From assembly GCA_902800045.1 (NCBI GenBank), contig CADCCZ010000004.1, positions 62,001 through 126,000 of the forward strand: DNA of 64,000 nucleotides. Direction: 5' to 3'. Under the pieces are notes generated by a model. The model was not told where the DNA came from, did no database searches, and saw only the letters and a program-made list of their open reading frames with translations. The DNA comes from an uncultured Bacteroidia bacterium (GTDB lineage Bacteria; Bacteroidota; Bacteroidia; Bacteroidales; ML635J-15). This document shows positions 43,792 through 57,700 of the stretch, one piece after another (within the stretch, counting starts at the first letter, position 1; the number at the start of each line of letters is the position of its first letter). The position numbers and the translations under genes are program-made.

Positions 43792-46700
43792 ATGGCTTTT
43801 AGAAAAGATACAAAAGTTAAGACCAACTTCACGAAGATAACAGTAAGCCTTGCTTCTCCCGAAGAGATTCAGGACTTGTCGAGCGGCGAAGTTACTAAAC
43901 CTGAAACCATAAATTATAGAACATATAAGCCCGAAAGAGATGGTCTGTTCTGCGAAAGGATTTTCGGTCCTTGCAAGGATTATGAGTGCCATTGCGGTAA
44001 ATATAAGAGAATAAGATATAAAGGTATTGTTTGTGATAGGTGTGGTGTAGAAGTAACCGAAAAGAAGGTTCGTAGAGAAAGAATGGGTCACATTAAGCTC
44101 GAAGTTCCAGTAGCTCATATCTGGTATTTCAAGACCCTTCCAAACAAGATTGGTTACTTACTCGGCTTGCCGTCAAAGAAACTTGACTCGGTAATCTACT
44201 ACGAAAGATACATTGTATTGCAGCCAGGTCCTAAGGCCGAAGAAGGTGTTGCAAAACTCGATCTGCTTACCGAAGAGGAATATGTACAGATTATCGATTC
44301 TCTTCCACGCGAAAACCAGATGCTCGAAGATACCGATCCTAACAAGTTCGTTGCTAAGATGGGTGCCGAGGCTATCCTCGAACTCCTCAAGGAAATCGAC
44401 CTCGACAAGTTGTCGTACGAACTTCGCGACAAGGCCGGTAAGGAAACTTCGCAGCAGAGAAAGGCTGAGGCCCTCAAGAGACTTAACGTTGTCGAAGCTT
44501 TCAGAATGTCGAAGGACATCAACAAGCCCGAATGGATGATCGTACAGGTTGTTCCTGTTATTCCTCCCGAGCTCCGTCCTTTGGTTCCGCTGGATGGTGG
44601 ACGTTTTGCAACTTCCGACCTCAACGACCTCTACCGTAGGGTTATCATTAGAAATAACCGTCTGAGAAGACTTCTCGAAATAAAGGCTCCAGAAGTTATC
44701 CTCCGCAACGAAAAGCGTATGCTTCAGGAAGCTGTAGATTCATTGTTCGACAACTCAAGAAAGTCGAGCGCTGTGAAGACCGATGCCAACAGACCTCTCA
44801 AGTCGTTGAGCGACAGCTTGAAGGGTAAGCAGGGTCGTTTCCGTCAGAACTTGCTCGGTAAACGTGTCGACTTCTCGGCTCGTTCGGTTATCGTTGTAGG
44901 TCCTGAACTTCACATGCACGAATGTGGTCTTCCAAAGGATATGGCTGCCGAACTTTACAAGCCGTTCGTAATCCGTAAGTTGATGGAACGCGGTATTGTA
45001 AAGACCGTTAAGTCCGCTAAGAAGATTGTTGAACGCAAGGACCCGGTTGTATGGGACATCCTCGAAAACGTAATGAAGGGTCACCCGATTCTGCTCAACC
45101 GTGCTCCTACGTTGCACCGCCTCGGTATCCAGGCTTTCCAGCCGAAACTTATCGAAGGTAAGGCAATCCAACTTCACCCGCTTGTATGTACGGCATTCAA
45201 TGCCGACTTCGATGGTGACCAGATGGCTGTTCACTTGCCGTTGGGCAACGCTGCCGTTATGGAAGCTCAGATCCTCATGCTTGCTTCGCACAACATCCTT
45301 AACCCTGCAAATGGTGCGCCTATCACGGTTCCGTCGCAGGATATGGTTCTTGGTCTGTACTACATCACCAAGGAAAGAACTGGCGAACAGGGCGAAGGAC
45401 AGACTTTCTACGGTCCGCAGGAAGTTATCATCGCTTACAACGAAGGCAAACTTGGTCTTCATGCTAAGATTAAGGTTAGACACCACGATGTTGACGAAAA
45501 CGGCAACTTCATCGAACATATTATCGAAACAACTACCGGTCGTGTAATTTTCAACCAGGTTGTTCCGAAGGAATACGGTTATATCAACCAGCTCCTTACC
45601 AAGAAGTCGTTGAGAGATATCATCGGTAACCTTATTAATAAGTGCGGAACTGCAACTACGGCTAAGTTCCTCGACGATATCAAGAACATGGGTTACTACA
45701 ACGCATTCATCGGCGGTCTGTCGTTCAACCTCGACAACGTTATCGTTCCTGACGAAAAGGCTCAGCTTATCCAGGACGGTTACGATCAGGTTGACGAAAT
45801 CATGTTCAACTTCAGCAACGGTTTCATTACCGATACCGAACGTTACAACCAGGTTATCGATGTTTGGACCAATGTAAACGCCAAGTTGAGTATCGCCGTG
45901 ATGAAGAAACTTTCGACCGACGACCAGGGATTCAACTCAGTTTACATGATGCTTGACTCTGGTGCCCGTGGTTCTAAGGAACAGATCAGCCAGTTGTGCG
46001 GTATGAGAGGTCTTATGGCTAAGCCGCAGAAGTCTGGTACAGGCGCAAGCGAAATCATCGAAAACCCAATTCTTGCAAACTTCAAGGAAGGTCTTTCGAT
46101 TCTCGAATACTTCATCTCCAGCCACGGTGCTCGTAAGGGTCTTGCCGATACCGCTCTTAAGACGGCTGATGCTGGTTACCTTACCCGTCGTCTCGTCGAT
46201 GTGGCTCACGATGTAATCATCACCGAAGAAGACTGCGGTACATTGCGCGGACTCGAAGTTTCCGAACTCAGAAAGGACGACGGTGAACTTATCGAATCCC
46301 TCTACGATCGTATCTTGGGTAGAATAAGTGTTCACGATGTATTCCATCCACAGACCAACGAACTTATCGTTGCTTCTGGTGAAGAAATTACAGAGGACAT
46401 CGCTAAGACTATCGCCGATTCGCCAATCGAAAAGGTTGAAATCCGTTCGGTTCTCACATGCGAATCGCACAGAGGTGTTTGCGCTAAGTGCTACGGACGT
46501 AACCTTGCAACCCACAGGATGGTTCAGAAGGGCGAGGCTGTAGGTGTTATCGCTGCACAGTCAATCGGTGAACCTGGTACTCAGCTTACTCTTCGTACAT
46601 TCCACTCTGGTGGTATCGCAGGTAACATCGCAAGCGAATCTACAATCACAGCCAAGTACGATGGTATCCTCGAAATCGACGAACTCCGTACTGTTGTTCA

Positions 46701-48063
46701 CGAAGAGGAAGAAGGCAATGTTGATATCGTTGTTACCCGTATGGCCGAACTCAAGATCCTCGACCCGGGAACAAAGATCGCATTGGTTAACAAGTCGTTG
46801 CCTTATGGTTCGCGTTTGTACTTCAAGAATGGCGATATGGTTAAGAAGGGCGACAAGATTTGTGAATGGGACCAGTACAACATTGTAATCATTTCCGAAT
46901 ACACTGGTAAGCTTATTTTCGAAGATGTTGTCGAAGGTGTCAACTTCAAGCAGGAAATTGCTCCGCAGACAGGTTTCATCGAGAGAATAATTACCGAAAC
47001 AAAGGATAAGTCCAAGATTCCTGTTGCAAAGATTATTGATAAGAACAAGGAAGTCCTTGCAGTTTACAACCTCCCAGTAGGTGCACGTTTGATGAAGAAC
47101 GAAAAAGACCAGATTAAGGCTGGTGACATCCTCATCAAGATGCCGAAGGTTGTAGGTAAGGGTGGTGATATCACGGGTGGTTTGCCACGTGTAACCGAGT
47201 TGTTCGAAGCTCGTAACCCATCCAACCCAGCTGTTGTTTCCGAAATCGACGGTGTCGTTCAGTTCGGTAAGATCAAGCGTGGTAACCGCGAAATCGAAAT
47301 TACTCCGAAGGAAGGCAACTCGAAGAAATATTTGGTTCCGCTATCAAAGCAGATACTTGTTCAGCCTAACGACTATATCAAGGCAGGTACTCCGCTTATC
47401 GATGGTGCTATCACTCCGTCCGACATTCTTGCAATCAAGGGTCCGACCGCAGTTCAGGAATATCTTGTAAACGAAATTCAGGATGTTTACCGTCTGCAGG
47501 GTGTTAAGATCAACAACAAGCACTTCGAAGTTATTGTACGCCAGATGATGAGAAAGGTTCTCGTAGAAGACCCGGGCGACACTCAGTTCCTCGAGAACCA
47601 GGTTGTCGACAAGTGGGAATTCAGACAGGAAAACGATTCTATCTTCGACAAGAAGGTGGTTGTTGATGCTGGCGATTCCGAGAACTTCACTGCTGGTCAG
47701 ATCGTTTCGTACCGCAGACTTCGCGACGAAAACTCAATGTTGAAACGTAAGGACAAGAAGTTGGTTGAAGCACGTCCAGCAATTCCGGCAACATCGAGCC
47801 AGGTATTGCAGGGTATCACCAAGGCTGCATTGCAGACATCGAGCTTCATGTCGGCTGCATCATTCCAGGAAACCACCAAGGTATTGAACGAGGCTGCTAT
47901 CCGCGCTAAGGAAGATACTCTCGAAGGTATGAAGGAAAATGTTATCTGCGGTCACTTGATTCCTGCAGGAACAGGTCTTCGCGACTTCCAGAGCCTGCGC
48001 GTGTGCAACAAGGCCGAAGTTGCTCCTTACATTGATACACTCGAACAGCAAAACGAAATTTAA
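43792..48063 (+). CDS. rpoC: RNA polymerase beta' subunit
   Basis: The 1423-residue beta' subunit has an N-terminal zinc-binding [20 protein letters not shown] and the catalytic Mg loop [12 protein letters not shown] (near residue 470). The bridge helix and trigger loop region is around [15 protein letters not shown] second Cys cluster ([13 protein letters not shown]) is present. It is full length for the phylum and stops 11 bases before the DUF3467 gene. Confidence 0.99.
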   Translation: MAFRKDTKVKTNFTKITVSLASPEEIQDLSSGEVTKPETINYRTYKPERDGLFCERIFGPCKDYECHCGKYKRIRYKGIVCDRCGVEVTEKKVRRERMGHIKLEVPVAHIWYFKTLPNKIGYLLGLPSKKLDSVIYYERYIVLQPGPKAEEGVAKLDLLTEEEYVQIIDSLPRENQMLEDTDPNKFVAKMGAEAILELLKEIDLDKLSYELRDKAGKETSQQRKAEALKRLNVVEAFRMSKDINKPEWMIVQVVPVIPPELRPLVPLDGGRFATSDLNDLYRRVIIRNNRLRRLLEIKAPEVILRNEKRMLQEAVDSLFDNSRKSSAVKTDANRPLKSLSDSLKGKQGRFRQNLLGKRVDFSARSVIVVGPELHMHECGLPKDMAAELYKPFVIRKLMERGIVKTVKSAKKIVERKDPVVWDILENVMKGHPILLNRAPTLHRLGIQAFQPKLIEGKAIQLHPLVCTAFNADFDGDQMAVHLPLGNAAVMEAQILMLASHNILNPANGAPITVPSQDMVLGLYYITKERTGEQGEGQTFYGPQEVIIAYNEGKLGLHAKIKVRHHDVDENGNFIEHIIETTTGRVIFNQVVPKEYGYINQLLTKKSLRDIIGNLINKCGTATTAKFLDDIKNMGYYNAFIGGLSFNLDNVIVPDEKAQLIQDGYDQVDEIMFNFSNGFITDTERYNQVIDVWTNVNAKLSIAVMKKLSTDDQGFNSVYMMLDSGARGSKEQISQLCGMRGLMAKPQKSGTGASEIIENPILANFKEGLSILEYFISSHGARKGLADTALKTADAGYLTRRLVDVAHDVIITEEDCGTLRGLEVSELRKDDGELIESLYDRILGRISVHDVFHPQTNELIVASGEEITEDIAKTIADSPIEKVEIRSVLTCESHRGVCAKCYGRNLATHRMVQKGEAVGVIAAQSIGEPGTQLTLRTFHSGGIAGNIASESTITAKYDGILEIDELRTVVHEEEEGNVDIVVTRMAELKILDPGTKIALVNKSLPYGSRLYFKNGDMVKKGDKICEWDQYNIVIISEYTGKLIFEDVVEGVNFKQEIAPQTGFIERIITETKDKSKIPVAKIIDKNKEVLAVYNLPVGARLMKNEKDQIKAGDILIKMPKVVGKGGDITGGLPRVTELFEARNPSNPAVVSEIDGVVQFGKIKRGNREIEITPKEGNSKKYLVPLSKQILVQPNDYIKAGTPLIDGAITPSDILAIKGPTAVQEYLVNEIQDVYRLQGVKINNKHFEVIVRQMMRKVLVEDPGDTQFLENQVVDKWEFRQENDSIFDKKVVVDAGDSENFTAGQIVSYRRLRDENSMLKRKDKKLVEARPAIPATSSQVLQGITKAALQTSSFMSAASFQETTKVLNEAAIRAKEDTLEGMKENVICGHLIPAGTGLRDFQSLRVCNKAEVAPYIDTLEQQNEI

Positions 48064-48074
48064 TTTGAATAGCT

Positions 48075-48377
48075 ATGGCAGAGAATAACAACCAGCTGAA
48101 CATTGAATTGGACGAGGCCGTTGCACAGGGTACGTATGCAAACCTTGCTGTGATAACTCATTCGTCGTCTGAATTTATACTCGACTTTGTAAGGATAATG
48201 CCTGGTTTGCCGAAGTCGAAGGTGCAGTCGAGGATAATACTTACCCCCGAACATGCCAAGAGGCTTCTGCGTGCATTGCAGGACAATATCCAGAAGTACG
48301 AATCAAATTTTGGACAGATAGAAGTTCAATCCAACAAGTTGCCGATGAATTTCGGAGGCAACACCGCAAAGGCATAG
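48075..48377 (+). CDS. DUF3467 family protein
   Basis: This 100-residue protein starts MAENNNQLNIELDEAVAQGT and includes FILDFVRIMPGLPKSKVQSR and LTPEHAKRLLRALQDNIQKY, the DUF3467 pattern. Its function is unknown; its steady position right after rpoC in Bacteroidota suggests a link to transcription or simple co-expression. It ends the operon and is followed by a terminator. Confidence 0.9.
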   Translation: MAENNNQLNIELDEAVAQGTYANLAVITHSSSEFILDFVRIMPGLPKSKVQSRIILTPEHAKRLLRALQDNIQKYESNFGQIEVQSNKLPMNFGGNTAKA

Positions 48378-48400
48378 GCTGGTTTATAACGACAAAGAAG

Positions 48401-48433
48401 GAGCGGATGACATTGTTATCCGCTCTTTTTTTT
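48401..48433 (+). terminator. Intrinsic terminator of the rpoBC operon
   Basis: Stem GAGCGGAT/ATCCGCTC (48401-48408, 48418-48425) followed by a run of about nine T. Confidence 0.9.
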
Positions 48434-48674
48434 GCTGTTTCGAGCGCTGCAAAGGAATATTGGTACGGATATTGCATATATAATGTGACATTTCCCCTAT
48501 GTGTTACACTTGGCGCTATGTTATTGTGCTAAGTGCTAATACATTACATAATATTTTGTAGGCCAATAGCAAGTCTGTTCTCTTTCTGAGAAGTGGGTGC
48601 ATATTTTTTTATTTATATAAAAATATTCATCGATTATATTTGTAATTAATAATAATATATAATATTTTACATAG

Positions 48675-48708
48675 TTTGACTAAGGTAAATTAATAAGTTG
48701 TACTTTTG
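48675..48708 (+). promoter_or_regulatory. Bacteroidota-type promoter of the giant surface-protein gene
   Basis: TTTG (48675-48678), 22 bases, TActTTTG (48701-48708), with a leader of about 75 bases to the ATG at 48790. Confidence 0.65.
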
Positions 48709-48789
48709 CGCCCAAATAAATGAGGGGTGGGGAACTCTTTATTTTATTGATTTTAGTTTTACTCCGAAAGGAGTTGTATAGTTTAAAAT

Positions 48790-51700
48790 ATGAAGGATTT
48801 TTACGGTATGAGAGGGAACTCTACTATTATGTTAGGTGCTTTAAACGAAGGAAATAAAGCAAGTGTTTGTGTATCAAAGCTATTTGAAGTAAATAAAATA
48901 GCAAATATTTCAAAAATAGGTAATATTACCTACGAAAATAATCTTACTACATACAAATTAAGAATTCTGTTTACCATGCTGGCATTCTGTATGGTGCTGG
49001 TATTCGGCGGTAAGGCATGGGGACAGACCGCACTTTTCAATGAAGACTTTGAAAGTGGAGATATGCCTACTGGCTGGACTATCGATGGTCCTGGTACGTG
49101 GTCGGTTGGAACAGGAGACTATTCTTCTTCAACAGGTGCTGGTCAAGGTACCTACAATGCAAAAATCACTCACGGCAATAATGATGAAGTAACTAAATTG
49201 ATCACACCTGAAATCGATCTTTCTTCTGTTGCTTCTGCAACACTATCATTCATGCACATAGAGCGCGCGTGGGCTGGCGACTTTGATGAGTTGAGAGTAT
49301 ATTATCGCGCTTCCAGTAGCGATTCGTGGACCAAGATTGCTGAGTACACATCGGAATTTGCTTCATGGACAACTGAGGAAGACATTGTGCTTCCAAGCAC
49401 AAGTAGTACATACCAGCTGGCTTTTGAAATGACAGATAATTATGGTTATGGCGTTGGTATTGATGACATACAAATTTTTTCACCTCCGTCATGTCCGCAG
49501 ATAACAACTTTAGCGGCATCCAATATCACACCTTCATCAGCAGACATTTCATGGACAGAAGGCGGTAGCGCAACAACATGGATTCTCAAATATGGAACAG
49601 CCGGATTCAATGTTGAAACAGAAGGTACAACCCAGAACATTTCTACAACTCCTGCATTCGAGATTACTGGTCTTACTGCAAATACAGCATACCATGTATA
49701 TGTAAAGGCTAATTGTGGCGGCGGTGACGAAAGCGAATGGAGGAACATTTCTTTCAGAACTGCTTGCAGTGCTATCACTTCTTTCCCATGGAGCGAGAAC
49801 TTTGAATCTTATGAATCTGGTAATTTTACAGAGCCATGTTGGGTAAATGAACATATTTCGGGTAGTGGAGTGTTTGCTAGTGAAGATGGAGATATCGAAG
49901 GCGCTACAGAACTTGCCTTTATTAGCCGTAACTATAGTACAAGTGATGACGCACATGGTATCCCTGCAGAGTCTGCTTCTGGTTGGTTCACTTACGAATT
50001 GAATATTCCTCTTACAGGAACTTGCTATATTATACTTAGAGGTGAAAGCCAATACGGAAGTGCTACCTATATGGATAATTTTATAGTAAGAGAAGCTCCT
50101 GCATGTATTAAGCCTACAGGATTGTCAGTTTCAAATGTCCTTGCAAGACAAGCAACTTTAAATTGGACAGCTGGTGCTGACGAAACAGCTTGGCAATATA
50201 AAATAAATGATGGAGAGTGGGCTGATATTGAGAACGCTTCACTTGGTAGAACAAACTATTTTTGTGTAATTTCTGGATTAGAAGCAGAGACAACATATTC
50301 TATTCAAATACGATCCAATTGTGGAACAAATGGTTATAGCGAACCAACAGCTGCTGTATCATTTACAACAACAGTTGCTTGCCCGGTTCCCCAAAATATA
50401 ACATGCACAAATATAACAAGGTCGTCAGCATTAGTATCATGGGCTAATGTTAGTGGAATAAGTTGGAAGTTGCAGTACAAGAAAACTTCGGCATCCACTT
50501 GGACGGAAGTTGTTCTTGTCTCATCAAATAGCTATTCGCTTGTGGGGCTTGATGACGCTTCTACCTACGAAGTACAAGTTTTGGCAGACTGCGACGGTGA
50601 TGGTTTAAGCGAATGGTCGTCCTCTGTATATTTTTATACTGGACATTGCCAGCCGACTCCTACAAGTGTTGACGGTACTGGTATTACCAATGTAACATTC
50701 GGTACAGGTGATGTCGTTGTAAATAATAGTGAGAGACCAACGGCAAGTCCATATTATGGCGATTACTCCAATCTTATAGGAGCTGTACAGGCAGGTGTAG
50801 AAGCAACTGTTAGTATCACTTATGCTACTGGATATACATATGGTACTATTATTTGGATAGACTTGAACGACAATCTCGTTTTCGATGGTAACGAAGTCGT
50901 ATATGTTGGAGAATCGGAAAGTGCTAATCCTACAGTTCTCGAGGCAACGTTTACTTTGCCAGCATCAACACCAACAGGTGACTATCGTATGCGTATTGCT
51001 GGTGCAGATAGCTATTATAACAGTTATGTTGGATCAATTTCTGAAGCAGCAGAAGCTAATTCTTGTCCAACAAGTTCATTTACTATAGTGCATGACTATA
51101 CAATAAGAGTTTTAGATCCTCCATCATGTTTAAATCCTTTAGCATTACGAGCTACAAATATTGCTGCAAGAACGGCAAATTTGGTTTGGATACCAAGTGG
51201 TAGCGAAACGGCATGGCAGATTTGTGTTAACGGAGACGAAGAGCATCTTATAGATGTTACAGAAAGACCATATACACTTACAGATCTTACGCCAGATACA
51301 GAATATACAATAAAGATACGTGCTAATTGCGGTTCGGAACAGAGTAATTGGAGCAGTCCTATAAACTTTACAACACTTCCTTCTTGTTATGCTCCTGAAG
51401 ATTTAGCAGCATCAGAAGTTACAGCAAGATCCGCCAAGTTGTCATGGACTGCCGGTGCAGACGAAACAGCATGGCAGATTTGTATTAGTGATGCTCCTGG
51501 ACATGAAAATATTATAGATGTTACATCTAATCCATATACGCTTACAGATCTAATGCCATCAACGCGATATATAATAAAAGTTCGTGCAAATTGTGGCGAT
51601 GTAGATGGCGTAAGTGCTTGGTCAAATAATGCATTGTTTGGAACTCCCGTTGCATGCCCAGCACCGACAGACTTGGCAGCAACTCTTACTCCAGGTAACG

Positions 51701-54700
51701 GTACTATTGCTACCCTTGGCTGGACAGGGAACGGAACAGCTACCGATTGGGTGGTCGAATATGGTACAGCTGCAGACTTTACTGGTGCAGTTTCGGAAAC
51801 TGTGACAGGAACACCTTCGATAGATCTTACAGGTCTTACAGCCGAAACTACTTATTATGCACGTGTTAAGGCCATTTGTGGCGGAATCGATGGTGAAAGT
51901 GCTTGGAGCAGTAATATCAACTTTACTCCAACCAACTCATATTCTATTACCTTGAACGATGGAACAGCGACAAATGGATATGTACCTGTTTATGGTTATT
52001 ATGTTGATAATTATAGCCGCAGCCAGTTCATTATTCCTGCTTCTGCATTGACCGATATACAGTGGAGTTCAATTACCAAGTTGACCTTCTATAGTAGCAA
52101 TGCTTCGATAAACTGGGGTGCTGCAGAATTCGATGTGCGCCTCAAAGAAGTAGATCACACTACTATATCCTCTCTTGAAGATTGGAACAGCATGGATCTT
52201 GCATATCATGGAAACCTCGGTATAAGTGGAAATGTTATGGAAGTAACTTTCGATACACCTATTTATTATGAAGACGGAGACCTTATGATTGGAACCAACC
52301 AAACAATTAGTGGTTCTTATGTTAGTTGCTCTTGGTATGGTGTATCCGCTACTGGTGCTTCTATGGGTGGTTATGGCTCATCAATCAGTCAGCAGAACTT
52401 CCTCCCCAAGGTTACTATTAATTACATACATGATGTCTCTTCTGCATGCCATCGTCCAAAAAATCTTAATGTCACAAGTGTTGGTGCAAGAGAAGCAACT
52501 ATAGGATGGACTGCTGGAGATACTGAACCTAATTGGAACTTGAGCTACAAGGCTGATGATGATCCCGATTGGACAGAAGTGGCTAATGTTACAAACCCGG
52601 TTACCATCGACGGACTTGTTCCTGAGAAAGATTATCAGGTAAGGGTTCAGGCAAACTGCGAAGGCGGTACTGGCGTTAGCGCATGGTCAAAGGTGGCTTC
52701 GTTTACTACTCTTCCTGCTTGTCCCGCTCCAACAAACATATCTGCAGAAGTAACTTTTACTACTGCAACTATTACATGGACTGAAGGTCTTTCGGAGACT
52801 AACTGGAACTTAAGATACAAAGCAAATGGCGCTGCCGATTGGACAATACTGAATAATGTTACATATCCATATACTATTACCGGTCTTACTGCTGATACCC
52901 ACTACGAATTGCAGCTGCAGTCAAAATGTAGTGCAATGAGTCTTAGCGAATGGACAGCTTCGTATAGTTTCTTTACTGGATATTGCCAGCCAGAACCGAC
53001 AACCATTGACAATAATGCTATTACAAGAGTTATCTTTGGTACTGGCGACAATGTGGTAAATAATACAACAAGGCCTCTATTCCCTCCATATTACGGAAAC
53101 TATTCTAACCTTATCGGTGCAGTACCTGCAGGAATAGAAAGCATGGTAAGCATTACGTACGAGACAGGTGTGGCTTATAGTACAATAATCTGGATCGACC
53201 TTAACAACAACCTTACTTTTGATGGCAACGAGGTGGTATATGTCGGAAAGTCGTCAAGTGCCGACCCAACAACATTAAACGCAGCATTTACCTTGCCGGC
53301 ATCGACTCCAACTGGCGACTATCGCATGCGTATTGCTGGTGCTGCTAGCTATTATAATAGTTATGTGTCTTCAATTGCTGCTGCTGAGTATGCTGATCCT
53401 TGTCCAATTGGAACAAAAATTATAGTTCACGACTATACATTAAGAGTTCTTGACGTTCCGTCGTGTATGCCACCAACAGCTGTTGCTGTCGACGGCATTG
53501 CTGCAACTACAGCAAACATTTCGTGGACAGAAAACAATTCGGCAACCAGTTGGGAAGTGGAATATAGTACCAACAGCGATTTCTCAAATAGTCAAACAAT
53601 AAATGCCACTACGAATCCTTTTGAACTCACTGGACTTGCCGATGCAACAACTTATTATGTAAGAGTTAAGTCAAAATGTACTATTGATGATTTGAGCATT
53701 TGGAGTGCAGCAGTATCGTTTACAACTGAATGCGCTGCAAAAACTATTGTGGCAGGTTTCCCGTATACAGAAGACTTTAATTCGTATGATGGTTCTGTCT
53801 CATCTACTACGGCACCAACAGGATATCCATATCACACTATGCCATCTTGCTGGACATTTGTAAATATGAGTGCTAGTACAAGCTATTATCCTCAAATGTT
53901 TTTATCATCATCTTCTTCTTATTCTGTAAGTGGCAACTGTTTGTTCTTCAAATCGAGTAGCACTACGCCTGCTTATGCAGTATTACCCCAATTTACTAAT
54001 AACATCGAAACTCTTGAACTTGATTTTACATATAGAAATGAAGGCACATCAGAATCTAATGGTACTTTGCATGTAGGTATTGCAAGTGACCTTTCCAATT
54101 TGGAATCATCATATATAGAGATTAAGTCTTTTGCTAGGACTACTACATTGACGCAGGAAGAACTTGTTTTCTCAGAGAATACAGATGAAACTGGTAATTA
54201 TTATATCGTATTCAAATATGTAGGGGGTAGTAGTAACAATTATTATTTATCAATAGATAATGTGGCCGTAAAGATCCCTTCTGCATGTACTAAACCAACC
54301 AACCTTACTGTTTCGTCTGCTGGTTTGAACGAAGCTACATTAGAATGGACTCCAGGTGATGCCGAAACCGAATGGAATTTGCGTTATCGCGTTTATGGTG
54401 AAAATAACTGGACAATAATAAATAATGTTACAAATCCATATACGCTTACAGGACTTAGCGCATCAACTTCATACGAAATACAGGTCCAGGCTGATTGCGG
54501 GGGAAGCATTTCGGATTGGACTGGATCTGAAACGTTCAGTACTAAGTATGGAATAGTTTTCTTCGAGGAGTTTGCAAACACAACGATGCCTGCTGATTGG
54601 ACTCGATATACAGGAAGACTTGATAATGTAATGAATGGGACTATATCATTGTCGACTACAACCTCAGGATGGAGCTTTGGTACAAATAATGGTGTATTTG

Positions 54701-57700
54701 ACGATCATGCCAGGGTTAACATTTATGGTACATCATGCAACTACTGGTTGGCAACCCCAGTTATTATAATGGAACCCAATGTACAACTGACTTTTGACCT
54801 GGCATTGACATCATACTACGGTAATGGCCCAGCTGATAATTCGGGACTCGACGATATGTTTGCTGTCCTTATTAGCACCGACAATGGCTCTACCTGGACA
54901 GTGCTTCGTAAGTACGACAATGTAGGTTCTCCCGATGTATATAATAACATAGCAACTGGAGGAGAGTTGATTACTATCGATCTGTCGGCTTATGGCTCCA
55001 ATGAAATAATAATTGCATTCTATGGAGAATCGACGGATAGCAATGCCGACAATAACTTGCATATCGACAATGTATTGATCGACTATATTCCTTCGTGCTT
55101 TAAACCTACAGGACTCGCTGTTGTTTCTGCAGACCTGAATACTGCGACTATTGAATGGATTCCTAGTGGCGACGAAACTGCATGGCAATACAGGCTCGAT
55201 AACGGAGCATGGACAAACCTTGAAAATGTCACAGGAACAACAACCAAGACTGCAACTATCAGCGGTTTGACTGCTGCAACAGTTTATAGTCTCGAAGTAC
55301 GTGCATATTGTAGCGACAACCTAAACGATCAGAGTAAACCTAGTGAAGCAGTTTCTTTCCATACCTCATTGTGCAGCAGTAACGACATGTGCGAAATAAG
55401 CTACGAGCTAACCGATAGCGAAGGCGACGGTTGGGATGGTAGTGCCATTAAAGTTGTTGATGCGTCGACTGGAATTATTCTCGGAACTTGGACTGTCGAA
55501 GATGGTGAATCGCAAGCCGAAGGAACACTCGCTGTTTGCGATGGAAGACAGATCCGTTTCGAATGGATTGATGGTGGTTCTTCGGATGAATGCTCGTACA
55601 TAGTTTATGATGTAAACGGCGAGGAAATACTTCTCGGTGAAAATGCTTTTGCTCCTACTGTATATACTGTTGATTGTACGGTCAAAACTTGTAAGAAACC
55701 GAAAAATCTTATCGTTTCTGATATAACAGCAACATCTGCTCAAATTTCATGGACTCCTAACGGAAATTTCACTACATGGGAGTATAGCATTGATAACGGT
55801 GCAAACTGGGAGTCTGTTTCTGGTGTAACCCATGCAGACCTTACTGGTTTGACCGAGGGTCAAATATACACTGTCAGTGTACGTACTGATTGCGGTAGCG
55901 AACAAAGTGAAGCAAGGGTTGCTTCATTTGAGACAGGAAATATGTGTGAAATAAACTATGACTTGGTTGATAGTTATGGTGACGGTTGGAATAATGCTAC
56001 TATCATGGTTGTAGATGTTACCGAAGGTGCTATTATTGCCACTTTGACTATTCCAAGCGGAAGTAATAATGTATCGGGAACCTTGCCTGTTAAGGACGAT
56101 CATGACATCCGCCTAATATGGGGAGATGGTAGTTATGATAGTGAATGTTCTTATACAATAACCGATGCAAGTGGTGCTGTGATTGTTTCCCAAACTGGAT
56201 CAATGACGCCAAGTATTATAAATTATACTATCAATTGCCCAACATGTATTCGTCCTAACAATCTTATAACTACTGAAGTTACTACAACATCGGCAATACT
56301 TTCGTGGGAAGCTGGCACAGCAAGCAGCTGGATTATAGAGTGCAGTTCTTCCAGCGACTTTTCTACCATAATCAGCAGTATTGCAGTCAATGCAACTCCC
56401 GAAAAGGAATATACAGGTCTTACAACCGATGAAACTTATTATTTCAGGGTAAAAGCTGTTTGCGGTATCGGAGACGAAAGTTCGTGGAGTAATGTATGTG
56501 AGGTAACTCCTTCTATTTGTCGTCGAATGGGTAATGGATTGGCTGATAATGAAAATCTGCCATCAAATTCTTATTACAAATACTCATATAGCCAGCAAAT
56601 ATATACTGCAGCCGAACTTGGTTCTGCTGGTCTTATGAGTGGTATTTCGTTATATAATAATGGAACAACAGTAACAAGAACTTTCGACTTGTATATAGTT
56701 CCGACAAACAAGACATCGTTTGTTAATGTGTCCGACTGGATCCCTGTTTCTGATGCCGACAAGGTATTTTCAGGTTCCGTAACAATGACGGAAGGCCAAT
56801 GGACACAAATAGATTTTGATAATGCAATTGAGTTCGATGGTACAAGGAATATTGCTGTAGTAATTGACGACAACACAGGTTCGTATGTAAGAGGTATGTC
56901 TTGCCTGGCATATAATGCTACTAAGCAGTCGTTGTATGTATATAGTGATGGATCTAATTATAATAAAGATAACATGTCCTCCATTTCAGGAACTTTGCCA
57001 ACTGTAAAGAATCAGATTAAGTTCTGTATTACAGGCTGTGAAGAGCGTCCTGGTACATTTGAGTTTGCTAATTCTTCGGAAATAATTCCTGTTGGAGGTA
57101 CAATAAACATATCGGGGACTAACTACCTTACCAATAATGTGTCGCCTTCGGGTACAATACAGTGGAGCAGCAGCGATACTAGAATCGCAACCGTTAGTAG
57201 TGAAGGTGTTGTAACAGGTCACTCGGCTGGTAAGGCTATAATAACAGCAAGCATTCCTTCGGTATTGGAAAATGGTACATTGTATTGCGCAGTACAGGCA
57301 GAATTTGCTGCTGTAGTTGATTGTGGGGCTACTGATGTTCTTTGTTTCGACTTCGAAGATTATGCTCAGCCTAATACTAATTATTGGATAGATGCAGGTA
57401 TTCCAAGCTGCTGGCGCAGAATATATGAAGGTTCCCATGATGGTGGTGCTCCTCATGTGTATAATGGCGAATTCGCAATGGATGGCAACGCAATCGAAAT
57501 TACATCTGGTAATTATCAGCTATATGGTCAGAATTATGGATATACAAATTACGTTGTAATGCCATACGTTTCTGGTCTCGAAAATGGCGGTATGGTAAAA
57601 TTCAATGCATGGTGGCAGTACGTCGATTATGGTACCCTTACTTTGGGCTACATGACCGATCCGGATGATGCTAGCACTTTTGTTGCAGTAGAAAATGCTA

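Larger units (their letters stand above)
48378..48789. other. 412-bp intergenic region: terminator, promoter and leader hairpin
   Basis: Contains the rpoC operon terminator, about 240 bases of A/T-rich sequence with no gene, then a promoter (48675-48708) and a leader of about 75 bases. The leader carries an ACTCC-GAAA-GGAGT hairpin (48761-48774) upstream of the giant gene. Confidence 0.65.
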
